DNA from: Chitinophagales bacterium
GTDB taxonomy: Bacteria; Bacteroidota; Bacteroidia; Chitinophagales; Chitinophagaceae
DNA length: 64,000 nt
NCBI GenBank assembly: GCA_017303455.1
Contig: JAFLBM010000017.1
Location: forward strand, 53,160-117,159
Direction of reading: 5' to 3'
Below are positions 25,210-34,895 of the stretch, in pieces. Under the pieces are notes generated by a model. It saw only the letters and a list, made by a program, of their open reading frames with translations, had not been told where the DNA came from and searched no databases. How positions within the stretch are numbered: position 1 is the first letter of the stretch; each line of letters opens with the position of its first letter. The translations under genes were made by a program, and so were the position numbers.

Positions 25210-28197
25210 ATGAAAAAGTTATTGTTGACAGTAACATGTATGCTGTCCGTAATGCTGGTTTTTGCACAGCGGGTCATTACGGGCAAGGTAACAGATGAAA
25301 ATGGCAGCCCGGTTGCCAATGCTTCTGTTACCGTAAAAGAAACGGGGGCAGGAGTAAGTACAAATACGGCAGGTGATTTCTCAATTCCTGTTGACAGCAG
25401 GAGCAAAACACTTGTTTTTTCTTATGTCGGCAAGGCAAACGAGGAAATCGTTATCGGCAACCAATCGGTGATCAATGCCAGTCTCAAGCAGGAAGGCAAA
25501 GCACTGGATGAAGTGGTTGTGGTGGCTTATGGAACACAGGTCAAGAAAAAAATAACCGGGGCGATAGCAAAAGTTGACGGAGCTGACCTGGAAAATAAAC
25601 CATTTACCTCTGTTGACCAGATGCTGCAGGGTAAAGTGGCCGGTTTACAATCTACATCGCCAACAGGGCAGCCGGGTGGTATACAGCAGGTGCGTATACG
25701 AGGAATCGGGTCTATTACTGCAGGGGCTGCTCCTTTATATGTAGTAGATGGTATTCCTATAAACTCCGGTGATGTGTCCAGGTTGAATAACACATCAAAT
25801 GCGCTGGCAGGTATCAACCCTAACGATATCGAAAGTATCAGTGTATTGAAAGATGCAGCCTCTGCTTCTATTTATGGATCAAGGGCGGCGAATGGGGTTA
25901 TCCTGATCACAACCAAAAAAGGAAAGGCCGGTAAAAGTAAGATCAGGATCGATTCCGAATTTGGCTTTGGCAATACGGCTTATATTAACGACCTGGCAAA
26001 ACCACTCGACAGGGATCAGTATTTTACCCTGACAAGGGAAGGCCTGGTGAATGCCGGTGCCACCCAGGCACAGATTGATGCCACATTAAATACCCTGGGC
26101 TTTAATAATACCGCTAATGAAGATTGGGTGGGGAATGTAACCCGCCAGGGAACAACCCAGAATATCAATGTTTCTCTGTCGGGAGGCGACAGTAAAACCA
26201 CTTTCTATACATCTGCAGGGTTCTTTGATCAGAAAGCGGTTGTGATTACTTCCGATTTCCGCCGTTACTCCGGTTCATTTAACCTGCGGCATAAAGCCAG
26301 TGATAAATTAACCGTAGGTATCAATGCTACAGGTTCTTATATCCACCAGAATTCTCCGGCACAGTCCAGCGGTTTCAGAAACCCGGTGGCAGGGGCTTAT
26401 TGGCTCAGGCCATCCCAGAATGCGTATAATGCAGATGGTTCACTGAACATAAGCAATACGGTATTTAACCAGTTGTATAATCCATTGGCTATTGCTGAAT
26501 ATGACAGGATACAGCTGAACAACGTAAAAGTGCTTACCAACTTCACCGGGGAATACCAGTTTTATAAAGACCTGAAATATACTACCAAGTTTGGTATTGA
26601 TTTTATCAATATTGAAGAGGAGCGGTATGACAACCCGTTCTTTGGTGATTCAAGAACGGTGGGAGGAAGAATGTATAATTATGATACCAGGCTGGCCAAC
26701 TGGGTTTGGAGCAACTTGCTGAATTATAAACATGATTTCCTGGCCAATAAAGAACTGGGTGTTGACCTGACAGTTGGTTACGAAGCACAAAAATCAAAAC
26801 AATATAATATTACGACAAGAGGTGAAGGTGTGCCTGCCACCACTTCCATACCACTTCCGGTGCCCAGCTCACCAAGTGTGGCTTCGGGTGCCAGAACAGA
26901 TTATGCGTTTGTATCTGTGCTGTCCATGGCACAGGTGAGTTATAAAAACAAATACTCTGTCTCTGGAAGTGTAAGGCGTGATGGTTCATCCCGTTTCGGT
27001 TCCAATAATAAATACGGAACCTTCTGGTCAGTGGGTGGTGCCTGGAATCTTGACCAGGAAAATTTCATGAAGGGCATCAAGTTCATCAATGCATTAAAAG
27101 TAAGATCATCGTATGGTGTGAATGGTAATGCAGAAATTGGTAATTACACCTGGAAGGGTACTTATATTTTCAATGCGAACTATAACCAGCAACCAGGCAG
27201 TGCTCCCAACCAGGTGGAAAATCCTGACCTGACCTGGGAGATCAATAAGCCCTTCAACGTGGGTCTTGATGTGGTGGTTTGGGACGGACGACTGACTGTT
27301 AATGCCGACTATTATGTCCGCAAAACAGAAAACCTGATCCTGAATGATCCGTTGTCAAGAACATCCGGTTTTAACAGTGTATCTGCGAATGTGGGCTCTA
27401 TGGAAAATAAGGGAGTAGAGTTCCAGGTAAATGTGATACCCGTAAGAACAAAAGATCTGACCTGGGATTTTACGTTCAATATTGCTTTGAATAAAAATAA
27501 GATCACAGCACTCCGTAATAATGCAGATATACTGGGATTACCTTTTATCCGCAGGGTAGGTGAGGACTTCCAGTCTATCTACACCCGTCTGTGGGCTGGT
27601 GTTGATCCTGCCACAGGAAATCCTTTGTGGTACACGGATGCTACCAGGAGCCAGACAACCACCAGCGTAACAACAGTACAAAGAGGTATTATCGGTAGTG
27701 CCTCTCCAAAAGGATTTGGCAGTTTCTCCACGTCTGTTAATTATAAAGGATTCTCACTGGATGCGCAATTCAATTACCAGTATGGAAATTTAGTATATGA
27801 TAACTGGGGCTTTATTTCCTGGAGTGATGGTTTCAATCCTCAATTGAATAAAATTCAGAAACAACTCCGCCGCTGGCAAAAGCCCGGTGATTTCACGGAT
27901 GTACCGAAATATGTGTATGGTGGAGCCAATGTATCTAATGCTGAATCTTCCCGCTGGTATTATAAAGGAGATTTTATCCGCCTGAGAGACCTGACACTTT
28001 CTTATTCATTACCTAAGTCAATAATGAATGCGGTTAAACTGGATAATGCAAAATTCTATGTGCGGGGTACCAACTTATGGACTAAGGCATTTGATGAAAA
28101 TATCACTTTCGATCCTGAACAACCATTAACCGGTGTGAATGATCTCCAGATATTGCTTCAGCGCACTATTTCTGTCGGTCTTACCCTTGGATTTTAA
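25210..28197 (+). CDS. SusC/RagA-family TonB-linked outer-membrane transporter (first pair)
   Basis: 995 residues. A signal peptide ends at VFAQ (about residue 20). A carboxypeptidase-regulatory-like domain follows (ITGKVTDENGSPVANASVTV, to about 100), then the SusC signature DEVVVVAYGTQ, a TonB plug domain (KPFTSVDQMLQGKVAGLQ, VRIRGIGSI, LYVVDGIPI, ISVLKDAASASIYGSRAANG) and a 22-strand-type barrel ending in Phe (SVGLTLGF). SusC proteins import oligosaccharides or peptides with a SusD lid, powered by TonB. There is no N-terminal FecR-interacting extension, so control by an ECF sigma/anti-sigma pair is unlikely. Its susD partner begins 16 bases downstream. Confidence 0.96.
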   Translation: MKKLLLTVTCMLSVMLVFAQRVITGKVTDENGSPVANASVTVKETGAGVSTNTAGDFSIPVDSRSKTLVFSYVGKANEEIVIGNQSVINASLKQEGKALDEVVVVAYGTQVKKKITGAIAKVDGADLENKPFTSVDQMLQGKVAGLQSTSPTGQPGGIQQVRIRGIGSITAGAAPLYVVDGIPINSGDVSRLNNTSNALAGINPNDIESISVLKDAASASIYGSRAANGVILITTKKGKAGKSKIRIDSEFGFGNTAYINDLAKPLDRDQYFTLTREGLVNAGATQAQIDATLNTLGFNNTANEDWVGNVTRQGTTQNINVSLSGGDSKTTFYTSAGFFDQKAVVITSDFRRYSGSFNLRHKASDKLTVGINATGSYIHQNSPAQSSGFRNPVAGAYWLRPSQNAYNADGSLNISNTVFNQLYNPLAIAEYDRIQLNNVKVLTNFTGEYQFYKDLKYTTKFGIDFINIEEERYDNPFFGDSRTVGGRMYNYDTRLANWVWSNLLNYKHDFLANKELGVDLTVGYEAQKSKQYNITTRGEGVPATTSIPLPVPSSPSVASGARTDYAFVSVLSMAQVSYKNKYSVSGSVRRDGSSRFGSNNKYGTFWSVGGAWNLDQENFMKGIKFINALKVRSSYGVNGNAEIGNYTWKGTYIFNANYNQQPGSAPNQVENPDLTWEINKPFNVGLDVVVWDGRLTVNADYYVRKTENLILNDPLSRTSGFNSVSANVGSMENKGVEFQVNVIPVRTKDLTWDFTFNIALNKNKITALRNNADILGLPFIRRVGEDFQSIYTRLWAGVDPATGNPLWYTDATRSQTTTSVTTVQRGIIGSASPKGFGSFSTSVNYKGFSLDAQFNYQYGNLVYDNWGFISWSDGFNPQLNKIQKQLRRWQKPGDFTDVPKYVYGGANVSNAESSRWYYKGDFIRLRDLTLSYSLPKSIMNAVKLDNAKFYVRGTNLWTKAFDENITFDPEQPLTGVNDLQILLQRTISVGLTLGF

Positions 28198-28213
28198 TTG
28201 ATCACTTAAAAAA

Positions 28214-29626
28214 ATGAACATGAAAAAGATAGTTTTATTTTTTGTTGCAGGCATGACCCTGTCACTTGCGTCCTGCAAAAAAGATTTCCTGGATCTTTCA
28301 CCGTATGACCAGGTGCCGCAGGAACAGGCCATTACTAATGAAGCCGGAATGGCAGCAGCTGTAAACGGTATGTATGCTCAATTGAGAAGTATAAACCTGT
28401 ATGGACGGTCATTACCATTGTATGGGGATGTGATGGCAGATAATGCGTTTATTTCCACCACGAATTCCAACAGGTACCTGGCAGAGTTTAATTATACTTT
28501 TATAAGCACTAATGCAAATTCTTCCGCAACATGGGCATCTGCTTATAATGCTATTCTCAGGGCGAATAATATCATTAATTCAGATGTGTCCTCCACCAAT
28601 TCCAATCAATTAAAAGGCGAGGCATTGACGGTAAGGGCTTTAATGTATTTTAACCTGGTGAACTGGTTCGCCAAACCTTATACGGTTGATCCCAATGCAG
28701 ATGGTGTTCCGATCGTATTGACCTATGATGCTTTGTTAAAACCTTCCCGTGCCAAGGTTTCTGAAGTGTACGCACAGATCGAAGCTGACCTTACCAGTGC
28801 TTTTACCTTGCTGACCAGTACCTCAAAGAACTCTTCCTATGTAACAAAGTACGCCGCCCGTGCTTTACAGGCAAGAGTGGCACAGTTCAAGGGAGACTGG
28901 GCCACTGCAAAAACAGCCGCTCTGGATGTTGTTACCAATGGCGGGTTTACGCTGGCGACTTCAGCTAACCTGGTTGCTTACTGGAGTAATCCTGCACCGG
29001 TGGCAAATAAACTGGAAACGATCTATGAAGTAACAAGTGATGCGGTTAATAATAACGGGTCAAATGCATTATCATATTTCTACGACCAGTCTGGATATGG
29101 GGATGCTATTTGTGCAGATGATCTTTATAATAAATATACAGCAACAGATGTGCGCCGTAATCTATTTATTACCGGCACAAGAGGTGGGATCACTGTAAGG
29201 ATCGTCAATAAATACCCGAATACCAATTCAGCGGCAGATAAAGATGATACGAAGGTGATCCGCTACGCAGAAGTATTGCTGATCCTGGCGGAGGCATACC
29301 AGCGTACAAACGATGAAGTGAATGCACTGCTTTACCTCAACCAGGTGGCGCAGCGGAGAGACCCATCTTTTGCGGGCTTTACTTCGTCCGGTACACAACT
29401 GCTGGATGACATTCTGCTGGAAAGAAGAAAGGAATTAGCTTTTGAAGGCATGCGATACCTGGACCTGCAACGGTTGAACAGTGATGTGGCCAGGGTGAAT
29501 ATCAACAATAACTATGTTGGTGTGACACCGGTTACTATTGTTGCCGGTAATTTCCGGCGCATTTTCCCGATTCCACAGGATGAAAGAGATGCAAATCCTA
29601 ATATCAGCCAGAATACAGGCTATTAA
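28214..29626 (+). CDS. SusD/RagB-family nutrient-binding lipoprotein (first pair)
   Basis: 470 residues. A lipoprotein signal (MNMKKIVLFFVAGMTLSLASC) gives a surface-lipidated Cys at residue 21. TPR-like helices follow, then the usual SusD blocks: SWASAYNAILRANNIIN-like segment (about 114-130), GEALTVRALMYFNLVNWFA (about 136-154), VIRYAEVLLILAEAY (about 345-359), LLERRKELAFEGMRYLDLQR and the C-terminal FPIPQDERDANPNISQNTGY. SusD caps the SusC barrel and binds the ligand. The gene follows susC by 16 bases and ends before a strong terminator at 29641. No SusE/F-type gene or enzyme follows, so the operon is a bare pair. Confidence 0.96.
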   Translation: MNMKKIVLFFVAGMTLSLASCKKDFLDLSPYDQVPQEQAITNEAGMAAAVNGMYAQLRSINLYGRSLPLYGDVMADNAFISTTNSNRYLAEFNYTFISTNANSSATWASAYNAILRANNIINSDVSSTNSNQLKGEALTVRALMYFNLVNWFAKPYTVDPNADGVPIVLTYDALLKPSRAKVSEVYAQIEADLTSAFTLLTSTSKNSSYVTKYAARALQARVAQFKGDWATAKTAALDVVTNGGFTLATSANLVAYWSNPAPVANKLETIYEVTSDAVNNNGSNALSYFYDQSGYGDAICADDLYNKYTATDVRRNLFITGTRGGITVRIVNKYPNTNSAADKDDTKVIRYAEVLLILAEAYQRTNDEVNALLYLNQVAQRRDPSFAGFTSSGTQLLDDILLERRKELAFEGMRYLDLQRLNSDVARVNINNNYVGVTPVTIVAGNFRRIFPIPQDERDANPNISQNTGY

Positions 29627-29640
29627 TATCTTATTCAGAG

Positions 29641-29675
29641 AAAGGCATCCGTCTGCAGCGGATGCCTTTCTTATT
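29641..29675 (+). terminator. Intrinsic terminator after the first SusC/SusD operon
   Basis: A perfect 11-bp stem AAAGGCATCCG / CGGATGCCTTT (29641-29651 with 29659-29669), 7-base loop, followed by CTTATTTA. Confidence 0.85.
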
Positions 29676-29690
29676 TACGCCTTCTATTCG

Positions 29691-29725
29691 TTCATGTTTC
29701 AGTATGCATTATTCATGTTTCAGTA
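29691..29725 (+). promoter_or_regulatory. Candidate LytTR operator upstream of the second susC
   Basis: Two exact copies of TTCATGTTTCAGTA (29691-29704 and 29712-29725), 21 bp apart start to start, lying 163 bases before the second susC ATG. The motif is shared with the upstream region of the first susC (25111). A 21-bp period between direct repeats is the arrangement bound by LytTR regulators. Confidence 0.6.
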
Positions 29726-29888
29726 AATGCCAGTACCAGGTATGAAGCATCGCTTAGTTATTTACTGTCATTGGATTGAAGGAATATAACTGCATTGTTC
29801 CCGGTTATTGGAAGCCAACTTCTTCGATGCTATTTAATTATTCACAAAACAGGGTTGGATGTTTTGTAAAGACTAAAACCAAAAATCT

Positions 29889-32843
29889 ATGCAAATCAGA
29901 AGACTGCTGGTGTTGCTGCTTGTCATTTGTGGCTTATCCCCGCAGGCGCAATCTCAAAATGATGTCAGTGGCCGTGTTACGGATGCTAGGGATGGATCGC
30001 CGTTAAGTAATGTAAGTGTTACAGCAAAAGGTTCCCGCACCGGAACATCAACCGATCCTGACGGACGTTTTCGTATCAGTGTAGCGGCCAACGCCACTCT
30101 TGTTTTTTCAAGTGTCGGGTTTAATGACAAAGAAGTAAAAGTTACTGGTGCCTCCATCAATGTTTCATTAGAAGTAGCGGAGAAAAATTTACAGGAAGTA
30201 GTCGTGACCGGTTACAATACCCAAAGCCGAAGGGAAGCAACAGCAGCGTTGTCAAAAGTTTCCGGTGAATCGGTAAAATTTCAGCCCGTAGCCACATTTG
30301 ACCAGATGCTGACTGGTAAAGCTCCCGGTGTATTGATTCAGTCACAGAGTGGACAGCCCGGTGCTTCTGCTTCCAATATCACCATTCGGGGTAAAGGATC
30401 TGTACTGGCTTCTACACAGCCTTTATTTATTGTGGATGGTATACAGGTAACCGGGGCAGACTTTCAGAGCATCAACCCGGCTGATATTGAAACATATACT
30501 GTATTGAAGGATGCAATTGCCACTTCACAATATGGTTCCCGTGGCGCAAACGGGGTTATCGTGGTTACCACCAAACGAGGGACGAACAGTAAGACAAAGA
30601 TCAATTATGATTACCAATACGGTGTGGGATCTTTGCCGGAGAATAAACTTCTGCTCATGAACTCAGCCGAAAAAATCCTGTTTGAGAGAACATATGATCA
30701 TCCCTATGGAATGAACTTCTTTGGGTGGACGGATGAAGAAGCCGATAGCCTTTCAAACGTAAATGCCAATTGGGAAAATGTAATGTTCCGGAAGGCAAAG
30801 ACACAACAGCATATTTTATCACTCACAGGTGGTAATGATAAAACAAGATTTTTTATCTCCGGTTCCGTATTTGACCAGGAAGGTGTTGTTATAGCTACAG
30901 CACTGAAAAGATATACCGGTCGTATCAATATTGACCACACAGTGAATAACCTCAAGATCGGGTTGTCTACTTTTGTGGGTTCTTCAAAGCTGACCAATAC
31001 ATCGGAGAACGACCAGTGGATCGGTGATCCGCTGAATGGTATCCGCTGGGCCAATCCTTACGTTACACCTTACAATGCAGACGGAACTTATAATAATACA
31101 GATATGCTCTTACAGGGGCAGCCCAATGGATTGCAGGAATTACTCGAAAATCCTAGGGTCAATAACCAGTTGAAAGCGGTGGCTGCTATGTCTCTTGAGT
31201 ATAAATTCGCTTTCCTGAAAGGGCTAAGTGCCAGAACTAACTGGGGGGCGGATTTTACAGATAATTCCACAACAAGATATGTTGATAAGGATACCTATTT
31301 CGGCAGCCAGCAAACCGGTACGGATGGTTCTTTTTCAAGAGGAAGCCTGAAAAGAGTTCGTTATACAGGAACAACTTCCTTAAGTTTTGCAAGACAATCA
31401 GGTGATCATAACTACCGTATCTCTTTATTCAATGAGTTTATTAAACGGCGCACTACCACTTTTAACTACACAGGTTTTGGTCTGACCAGTGTATTTGGCA
31501 ATGGGGCTGATGTAACACCGGGAACACCGGCTAACGGGTTTATCCCAACGGTTGCAGACGACCAGACCGAACAAAGCCTGATGTCTTATTTCGCACTGGC
31601 AGATTATAGTTTCCGCAACAGGTATTTCATCAATGCCAGTTTCAGAAGAGATGGTTCCTCCCGCCTGGCGGAAGGAAATAAATGGGTGAACTATGCTGGT
31701 ATTGGCGCTTCCTGGCTGATCAATGAAGAAGCTTTTCTGCAAAACACAAAATGGCTCAGTGAGCTCCGCCTCCGGGTTAGTTATGGATCGGCAGGTAATG
31801 AAGAAGTGGGTGATTCTTATGAAGCAAGAGAATTGTTTACCGGGGCTACTTATAACGGACTGGGCGGTTTGGTATTGAGCAATCTTGAAAAACCCAACCT
31901 GACATGGGAAGTTCGTAAAACGTTTAATGCAGGGATCGATTTCGGCTTCCTGGAAAACAGGATAACCGGTACTGTGGAATTGTATAATGCAATTACTAAC
32001 GGTTTGTATCTCAACAGGCAATTGTCGGGTACCAACGGTGTGAATTCCATTCTTACCAACCTCGGTAAGATTCGCAACCAGGGTATTGAACTTTCTGTCA
32101 GTGCTGATGTCATCAAAACAAAAGACCTGACTTGGAATGTAAGTGTTAATCATACTTATAACAAAGCAAAAGTCATGGCATTGGATGGGACCAATGAAAA
32201 CATTTCCGGTACAGCTATCAACAGGGTGGGAGAAAGACCGAATTCCATTTACCTGGTACGTTATGCCGGGGTTGATCCCGCTAACGGAGATGCCTTGTAT
32301 TATAAAGCGGATGGTAAAACAACGACCAATGTATATGACCCGAATGACCGGGTAATTGTTGGCACCTATGATCCGCCCCAGTTTGGCGCCTTTAACAGCT
32401 CCCTTTCTTATAAAGGGATTGAGCTGGGGGTGCAGTTCAATTATATTATGGGTAATCACATTTTTAATAATGACAGAGGGAATGTTGAAAATCCGGCTTA
32501 TGTGATATCCAATGTATCCCGTGAATTGCTGACCGAGTGGCAGCAACCCGGTGACATCACTAATATCCCAAGTCCTTATTCCAATTTTGAACTGGGTACC
32601 ACGAGGTTCCTGGAGAAAGGTGATTTTCTCCGCTTGCGCAATGTAATGCTGAGTTATGAATTGCCAACGCAACTGCTGGAAAGAGCAAAGATCAGTTCGG
32701 TAAGAGTTTTTATACAAGGACAAAACCTGCAGACATGGCATAAGTTCAAAGGGTATGACCCGGAAGTGGCGTCAGGATTGCTGGCTGGTTCCCAGTACCC
32801 GCAATTAAAGACGTTTACAGTTGGAATAAACGTTGGATTGTAA
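29889..32843 (+). CDS. SusC/RagA-family TonB-linked outer-membrane transporter (second pair)
   Basis: 984 residues with a signal peptide (ending SPQAQS), a regulatory-like domain (DVSGRVTDARDGSPLSNVSV), the SusC signature LQEVVVTGYNTQ, a TonB plug (FQPVATFDQMLTGKAPGVL, NITIRGKGSVL, LFIVDGIQV, YTVLKDAIATSQYGSRGANG) and a large barrel (last residues TVGINVGL). It is clearly diverged from the first SusC in the barrel loops, so it probably handles a different ligand. Its susD partner starts 34 bases after the stop codon. The two-copy 21-bp repeat upstream suggests co-control with the first operon. Confidence 0.96.
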   Translation: MQIRRLLVLLLVICGLSPQAQSQNDVSGRVTDARDGSPLSNVSVTAKGSRTGTSTDPDGRFRISVAANATLVFSSVGFNDKEVKVTGASINVSLEVAEKNLQEVVVTGYNTQSRREATAALSKVSGESVKFQPVATFDQMLTGKAPGVLIQSQSGQPGASASNITIRGKGSVLASTQPLFIVDGIQVTGADFQSINPADIETYTVLKDAIATSQYGSRGANGVIVVTTKRGTNSKTKINYDYQYGVGSLPENKLLLMNSAEKILFERTYDHPYGMNFFGWTDEEADSLSNVNANWENVMFRKAKTQQHILSLTGGNDKTRFFISGSVFDQEGVVIATALKRYTGRINIDHTVNNLKIGLSTFVGSSKLTNTSENDQWIGDPLNGIRWANPYVTPYNADGTYNNTDMLLQGQPNGLQELLENPRVNNQLKAVAAMSLEYKFAFLKGLSARTNWGADFTDNSTTRYVDKDTYFGSQQTGTDGSFSRGSLKRVRYTGTTSLSFARQSGDHNYRISLFNEFIKRRTTTFNYTGFGLTSVFGNGADVTPGTPANGFIPTVADDQTEQSLMSYFALADYSFRNRYFINASFRRDGSSRLAEGNKWVNYAGIGASWLINEEAFLQNTKWLSELRLRVSYGSAGNEEVGDSYEARELFTGATYNGLGGLVLSNLEKPNLTWEVRKTFNAGIDFGFLENRITGTVELYNAITNGLYLNRQLSGTNGVNSILTNLGKIRNQGIELSVSADVIKTKDLTWNVSVNHTYNKAKVMALDGTNENISGTAINRVGERPNSIYLVRYAGVDPANGDALYYKADGKTTTNVYDPNDRVIVGTYDPPQFGAFNSSLSYKGIELGVQFNYIMGNHIFNNDRGNVENPAYVISNVSRELLTEWQQPGDITNIPSPYSNFELGTTRFLEKGDFLRLRNVMLSYELPTQLLERAKISSVRVFIQGQNLQTWHKFKGYDPEVASGLLAGSQYPQLKTFTVGINVGL

Positions 32844-32877
32844 AGAAAACCTGTCTGAAAACTTTAAACATAGTACA

Positions 32878-34353
32878 ATGAAAAAAATAAAATTAATATA
32901 CCTGGTACTGGCGATGGTGATAACTGGCTGGTTAAGTTCCTGCTCAAAAGCAATCGATCTTGATCCCACCCATTCACAGGATGGAGCCGGGTTCTTTAAC
33001 ACGGTCAGGGATTATGAACTTGCATTGAGTGGTACCTATTCCAAATTATTGCAGGATGGCTATTACGGAACTTTTAATGCAGCGGCAAATGCGTTAGTGG
33101 GACTGCCCGATATCATGAGTGATAATTTTTATGAAGGCCCTGAATCGCTGGGTAATTTCCAGGATTTCTCCCGCTGGACCTTTACAGCTGATGATGCCAG
33201 TATTGCTGATATGTGGCTGGATATGTATGGCATCATTCAGCAGGCGAATATAACATTACGGGGAATTGATAAACTGGCAACTACAAATCCCGGTGCTGTT
33301 AACCGTATTAAGGCGCAGGCCATAGCATTAAGGGCTATGGTGCATTTTGACCTGCTGCGTTATTTTGGAGAAGCAGAGACAAGAAACTCAGCTGCAAGAG
33401 GCATTGCTTATGTTGACAAATTTGATGTGGAGCAAAAGCCAGCCCGGCTTTCTGTAAAAGAATCATACGACAGGATCGAAGCGGACCTGAAAGCAGCAAA
33501 GCAATTGATGCTGAATATGGACAAACAGATACAGGGCGGCGGAACTGGTGCCGCAGACCGTGCCTATGTGGATGATATGGTGGTGAATGCCGTGCTGGCC
33601 CGGATGTATCTTACAGCCAGTTCACTGGATAGTGCTGTGAAGTATTCAACCCTGGTGATCAACGCAAGGCCTCTCTCCAGCCGTGCTAATTTCCCCAATC
33701 TATGGATCGATGCTTCAACAGCAGAAGTCATCTGGTCAGTAAAATTTGAATCATTGGATAGTGATTTGGGCAGCCTGATGTTTTATTCGGCAGGTAACAG
33801 GGCAGAATATCGCCCTACTACTAACCTGCTGAGTTTGTATGACCAGGTAAATGATATCCGCTATACCAGTTATTTCCGCAGCCTGCAAAGAGGAGTGAAC
33901 AGGAATACAGGAACGGCAAGAACAGTATTGATTAAATATGATGCAAAGCAGGCCAATCTTTCCCGGCCTGATGGTATTGTTAATTTCAAAGCCTTCCGTA
34001 CCGGGGAAATGTATTTAATAAGAGCAGAAGCATATACAAGAATGGGAGGAGCCAATGAGGCAACGGGGCTCGCCGATTTGAATACACTAAGAGCTGCCCG
34101 GATCAGTGGTTATGTTCCTGAGGTATTGGCAGGAGCTGCCTTGCAGAATGCGATCGAACAGGAACGTCGCAAAGAACTGGTGGGTGAAGGCCATCGTTTC
34201 CTTGACCTGAAAAGAACAACAAGGCTGATCAACCGGCTTACTAACTGTACCAGCTTCTGTACGCTTCCTTCCAATGCCCGTGAGTGGGTATTCCCGATAC
34301 CTCAACCGGAATTACAGGCCAACCCGGCGATGGAACAAACAACAGGTTATTAA
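32878..34353 (+). CDS. SusD/RagB-family nutrient-binding lipoprotein (second pair)
   Basis: 491 residues from the ATG at 32878, which gives a standard lipoprotein signal (MKKIKLIYLVLAMVITGWLSSC, lipid Cys about 22). An upstream ATG at 32833 overlaps the susC stop and would mask the signal. SusD blocks are visible: WLDMYGIIQQANITLRGID, KAQAIALRAMVHFDLLRYF, GEMYLIRAEAYTRMGG, EQERRKELVGEGHRFLDLKR and the closing WVFPIPQPELQANPAMEQTTGY. It is the partner lid of the second SusC. A bidirectional hairpin terminator follows at 34393. Confidence 0.96.
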   Translation: MKKIKLIYLVLAMVITGWLSSCSKAIDLDPTHSQDGAGFFNTVRDYELALSGTYSKLLQDGYYGTFNAAANALVGLPDIMSDNFYEGPESLGNFQDFSRWTFTADDASIADMWLDMYGIIQQANITLRGIDKLATTNPGAVNRIKAQAIALRAMVHFDLLRYFGEAETRNSAARGIAYVDKFDVEQKPARLSVKESYDRIEADLKAAKQLMLNMDKQIQGGGTGAADRAYVDDMVVNAVLARMYLTASSLDSAVKYSTLVINARPLSSRANFPNLWIDASTAEVIWSVKFESLDSDLGSLMFYSAGNRAEYRPTTNLLSLYDQVNDIRYTSYFRSLQRGVNRNTGTARTVLIKYDAKQANLSRPDGIVNFKAFRTGEMYLIRAEAYTRMGGANEATGLADLNTLRAARISGYVPEVLAGAALQNAIEQERRKELVGEGHRFLDLKRTTRLINRLTNCTSFCTLPSNAREWVFPIPQPELQANPAMEQTTGY

Positions 34354-34392
34354 TAAAGATAGTTTTTTAGCAGAGGTTACATTGGTAAAAAC

Positions 34393-34428
34393 AAGGGGAT
34401 TGCAAGCAGTGCAGTCCCCTTAACTTTT
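34393..34428. terminator. Hairpin terminator after the second SusC/SusD operon
   Basis: AAGGGGA / TCCCCTT (34393/34394-34421) with an inner TGC/GCA pairing and a following AACTTTTTA. It could also serve the small minus-strand frame at 34428-34595. Confidence 0.65.
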
Positions 34429-34595
34429 TATAAACGGTATGCCCGCAGGATATACTGTACTTGTTTTTGCCAGGGAGTATAATTTTCATGTCCCGGTAAT
34501 TCATTCTCAGCTTCCATTCTCTTCCTTCCTACTTTTAATACAGCAAATAACATCCTGTTATTTACCGGATGTAAGACATAAAACAGTTTTCTCAT
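34428..34595 (-). CDS. Possible small protein (55 residues)
   Basis: From an ATG at 34595 the frame reads MRKLFYVLHPVNNRMLFAVL, then a basic stretch and LPGHENYTPWQKQVQYILRA, ending AYRL. The composition is protein-like (basic, aromatic, with a GHENYTPWQ block) and the frame ends just before the shared hairpin at 34393-34421. I do not recognise a family, and no ribosome-binding site decides the start. It could be a chance frame in a long gap; conservation in relatives would settle it. Confidence 0.3.
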   Translation of the reverse strand: MRKLFYVLHPVNNRMLFAVLKVGRKRMEAENELPGHENYTPWQKQVQYILRAYRL

Positions 34596-34701
34596 GTGAA
34601 CGGTCAACGAGACCAACGCAGGTGGCTTTCCAGTCAGCCTGCTTTTTTATTTCGGATAGTCCTGCATCAATAGTACAATACTATTTCCGGATTAGGCTGC
34701 T

Positions 34702-34738
34702 GGCTGAATAGCCTGACAGGAAAACAGCCTGAATAGGC
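34702..34738. promoter_or_regulatory. Paired palindromic sites upstream of xylB
   Basis: GGCTGAATAGCC (34702-34713) and GCCTGAATAGGC (34727-34738) share the core CTGAATAG, begin 25 bp apart, and both keep perfect 4-bp dyad arms although the G/C pair is swapped between them. This looks like a two-site operator for the xylB-xylA-uxuA operon. Confidence 0.45.
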
Positions 34739-34895
34739 TGCCCGAATATTCATGCCTGAAATGAATTGTATTGTATAGTGATCTTGTAAATCATGCATTC
34801 GGAATTGCCCCCGATTAACTGCCAAAGTACTGGGTATTGTTCTTTATACCTTCATTTTTTATATCTTGTATGGAATTACCATTAATCGGCTCCGG

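Larger units (their letters stand above)
34354..34895. other. Intergenic region before the xylose operon
   Basis: About 540 bp. It contains a hairpin terminator (34393-34421), a weakly supported 55-residue minus-strand frame (34428-34595), two palindromic operator-like sites (34702-34713 and 34727-34738) and a possible -7 region TATATCTTGT (34861-34870). Nothing else was recognised. Confidence 0.55.

Noticed and set aside
31425..32741. A 438-residue open frame antisense to the second susC
   Set aside because: It is the mirror of a strongly conserved TonB-linked transporter, has no recognisable domain and looks like a codon-usage shadow.
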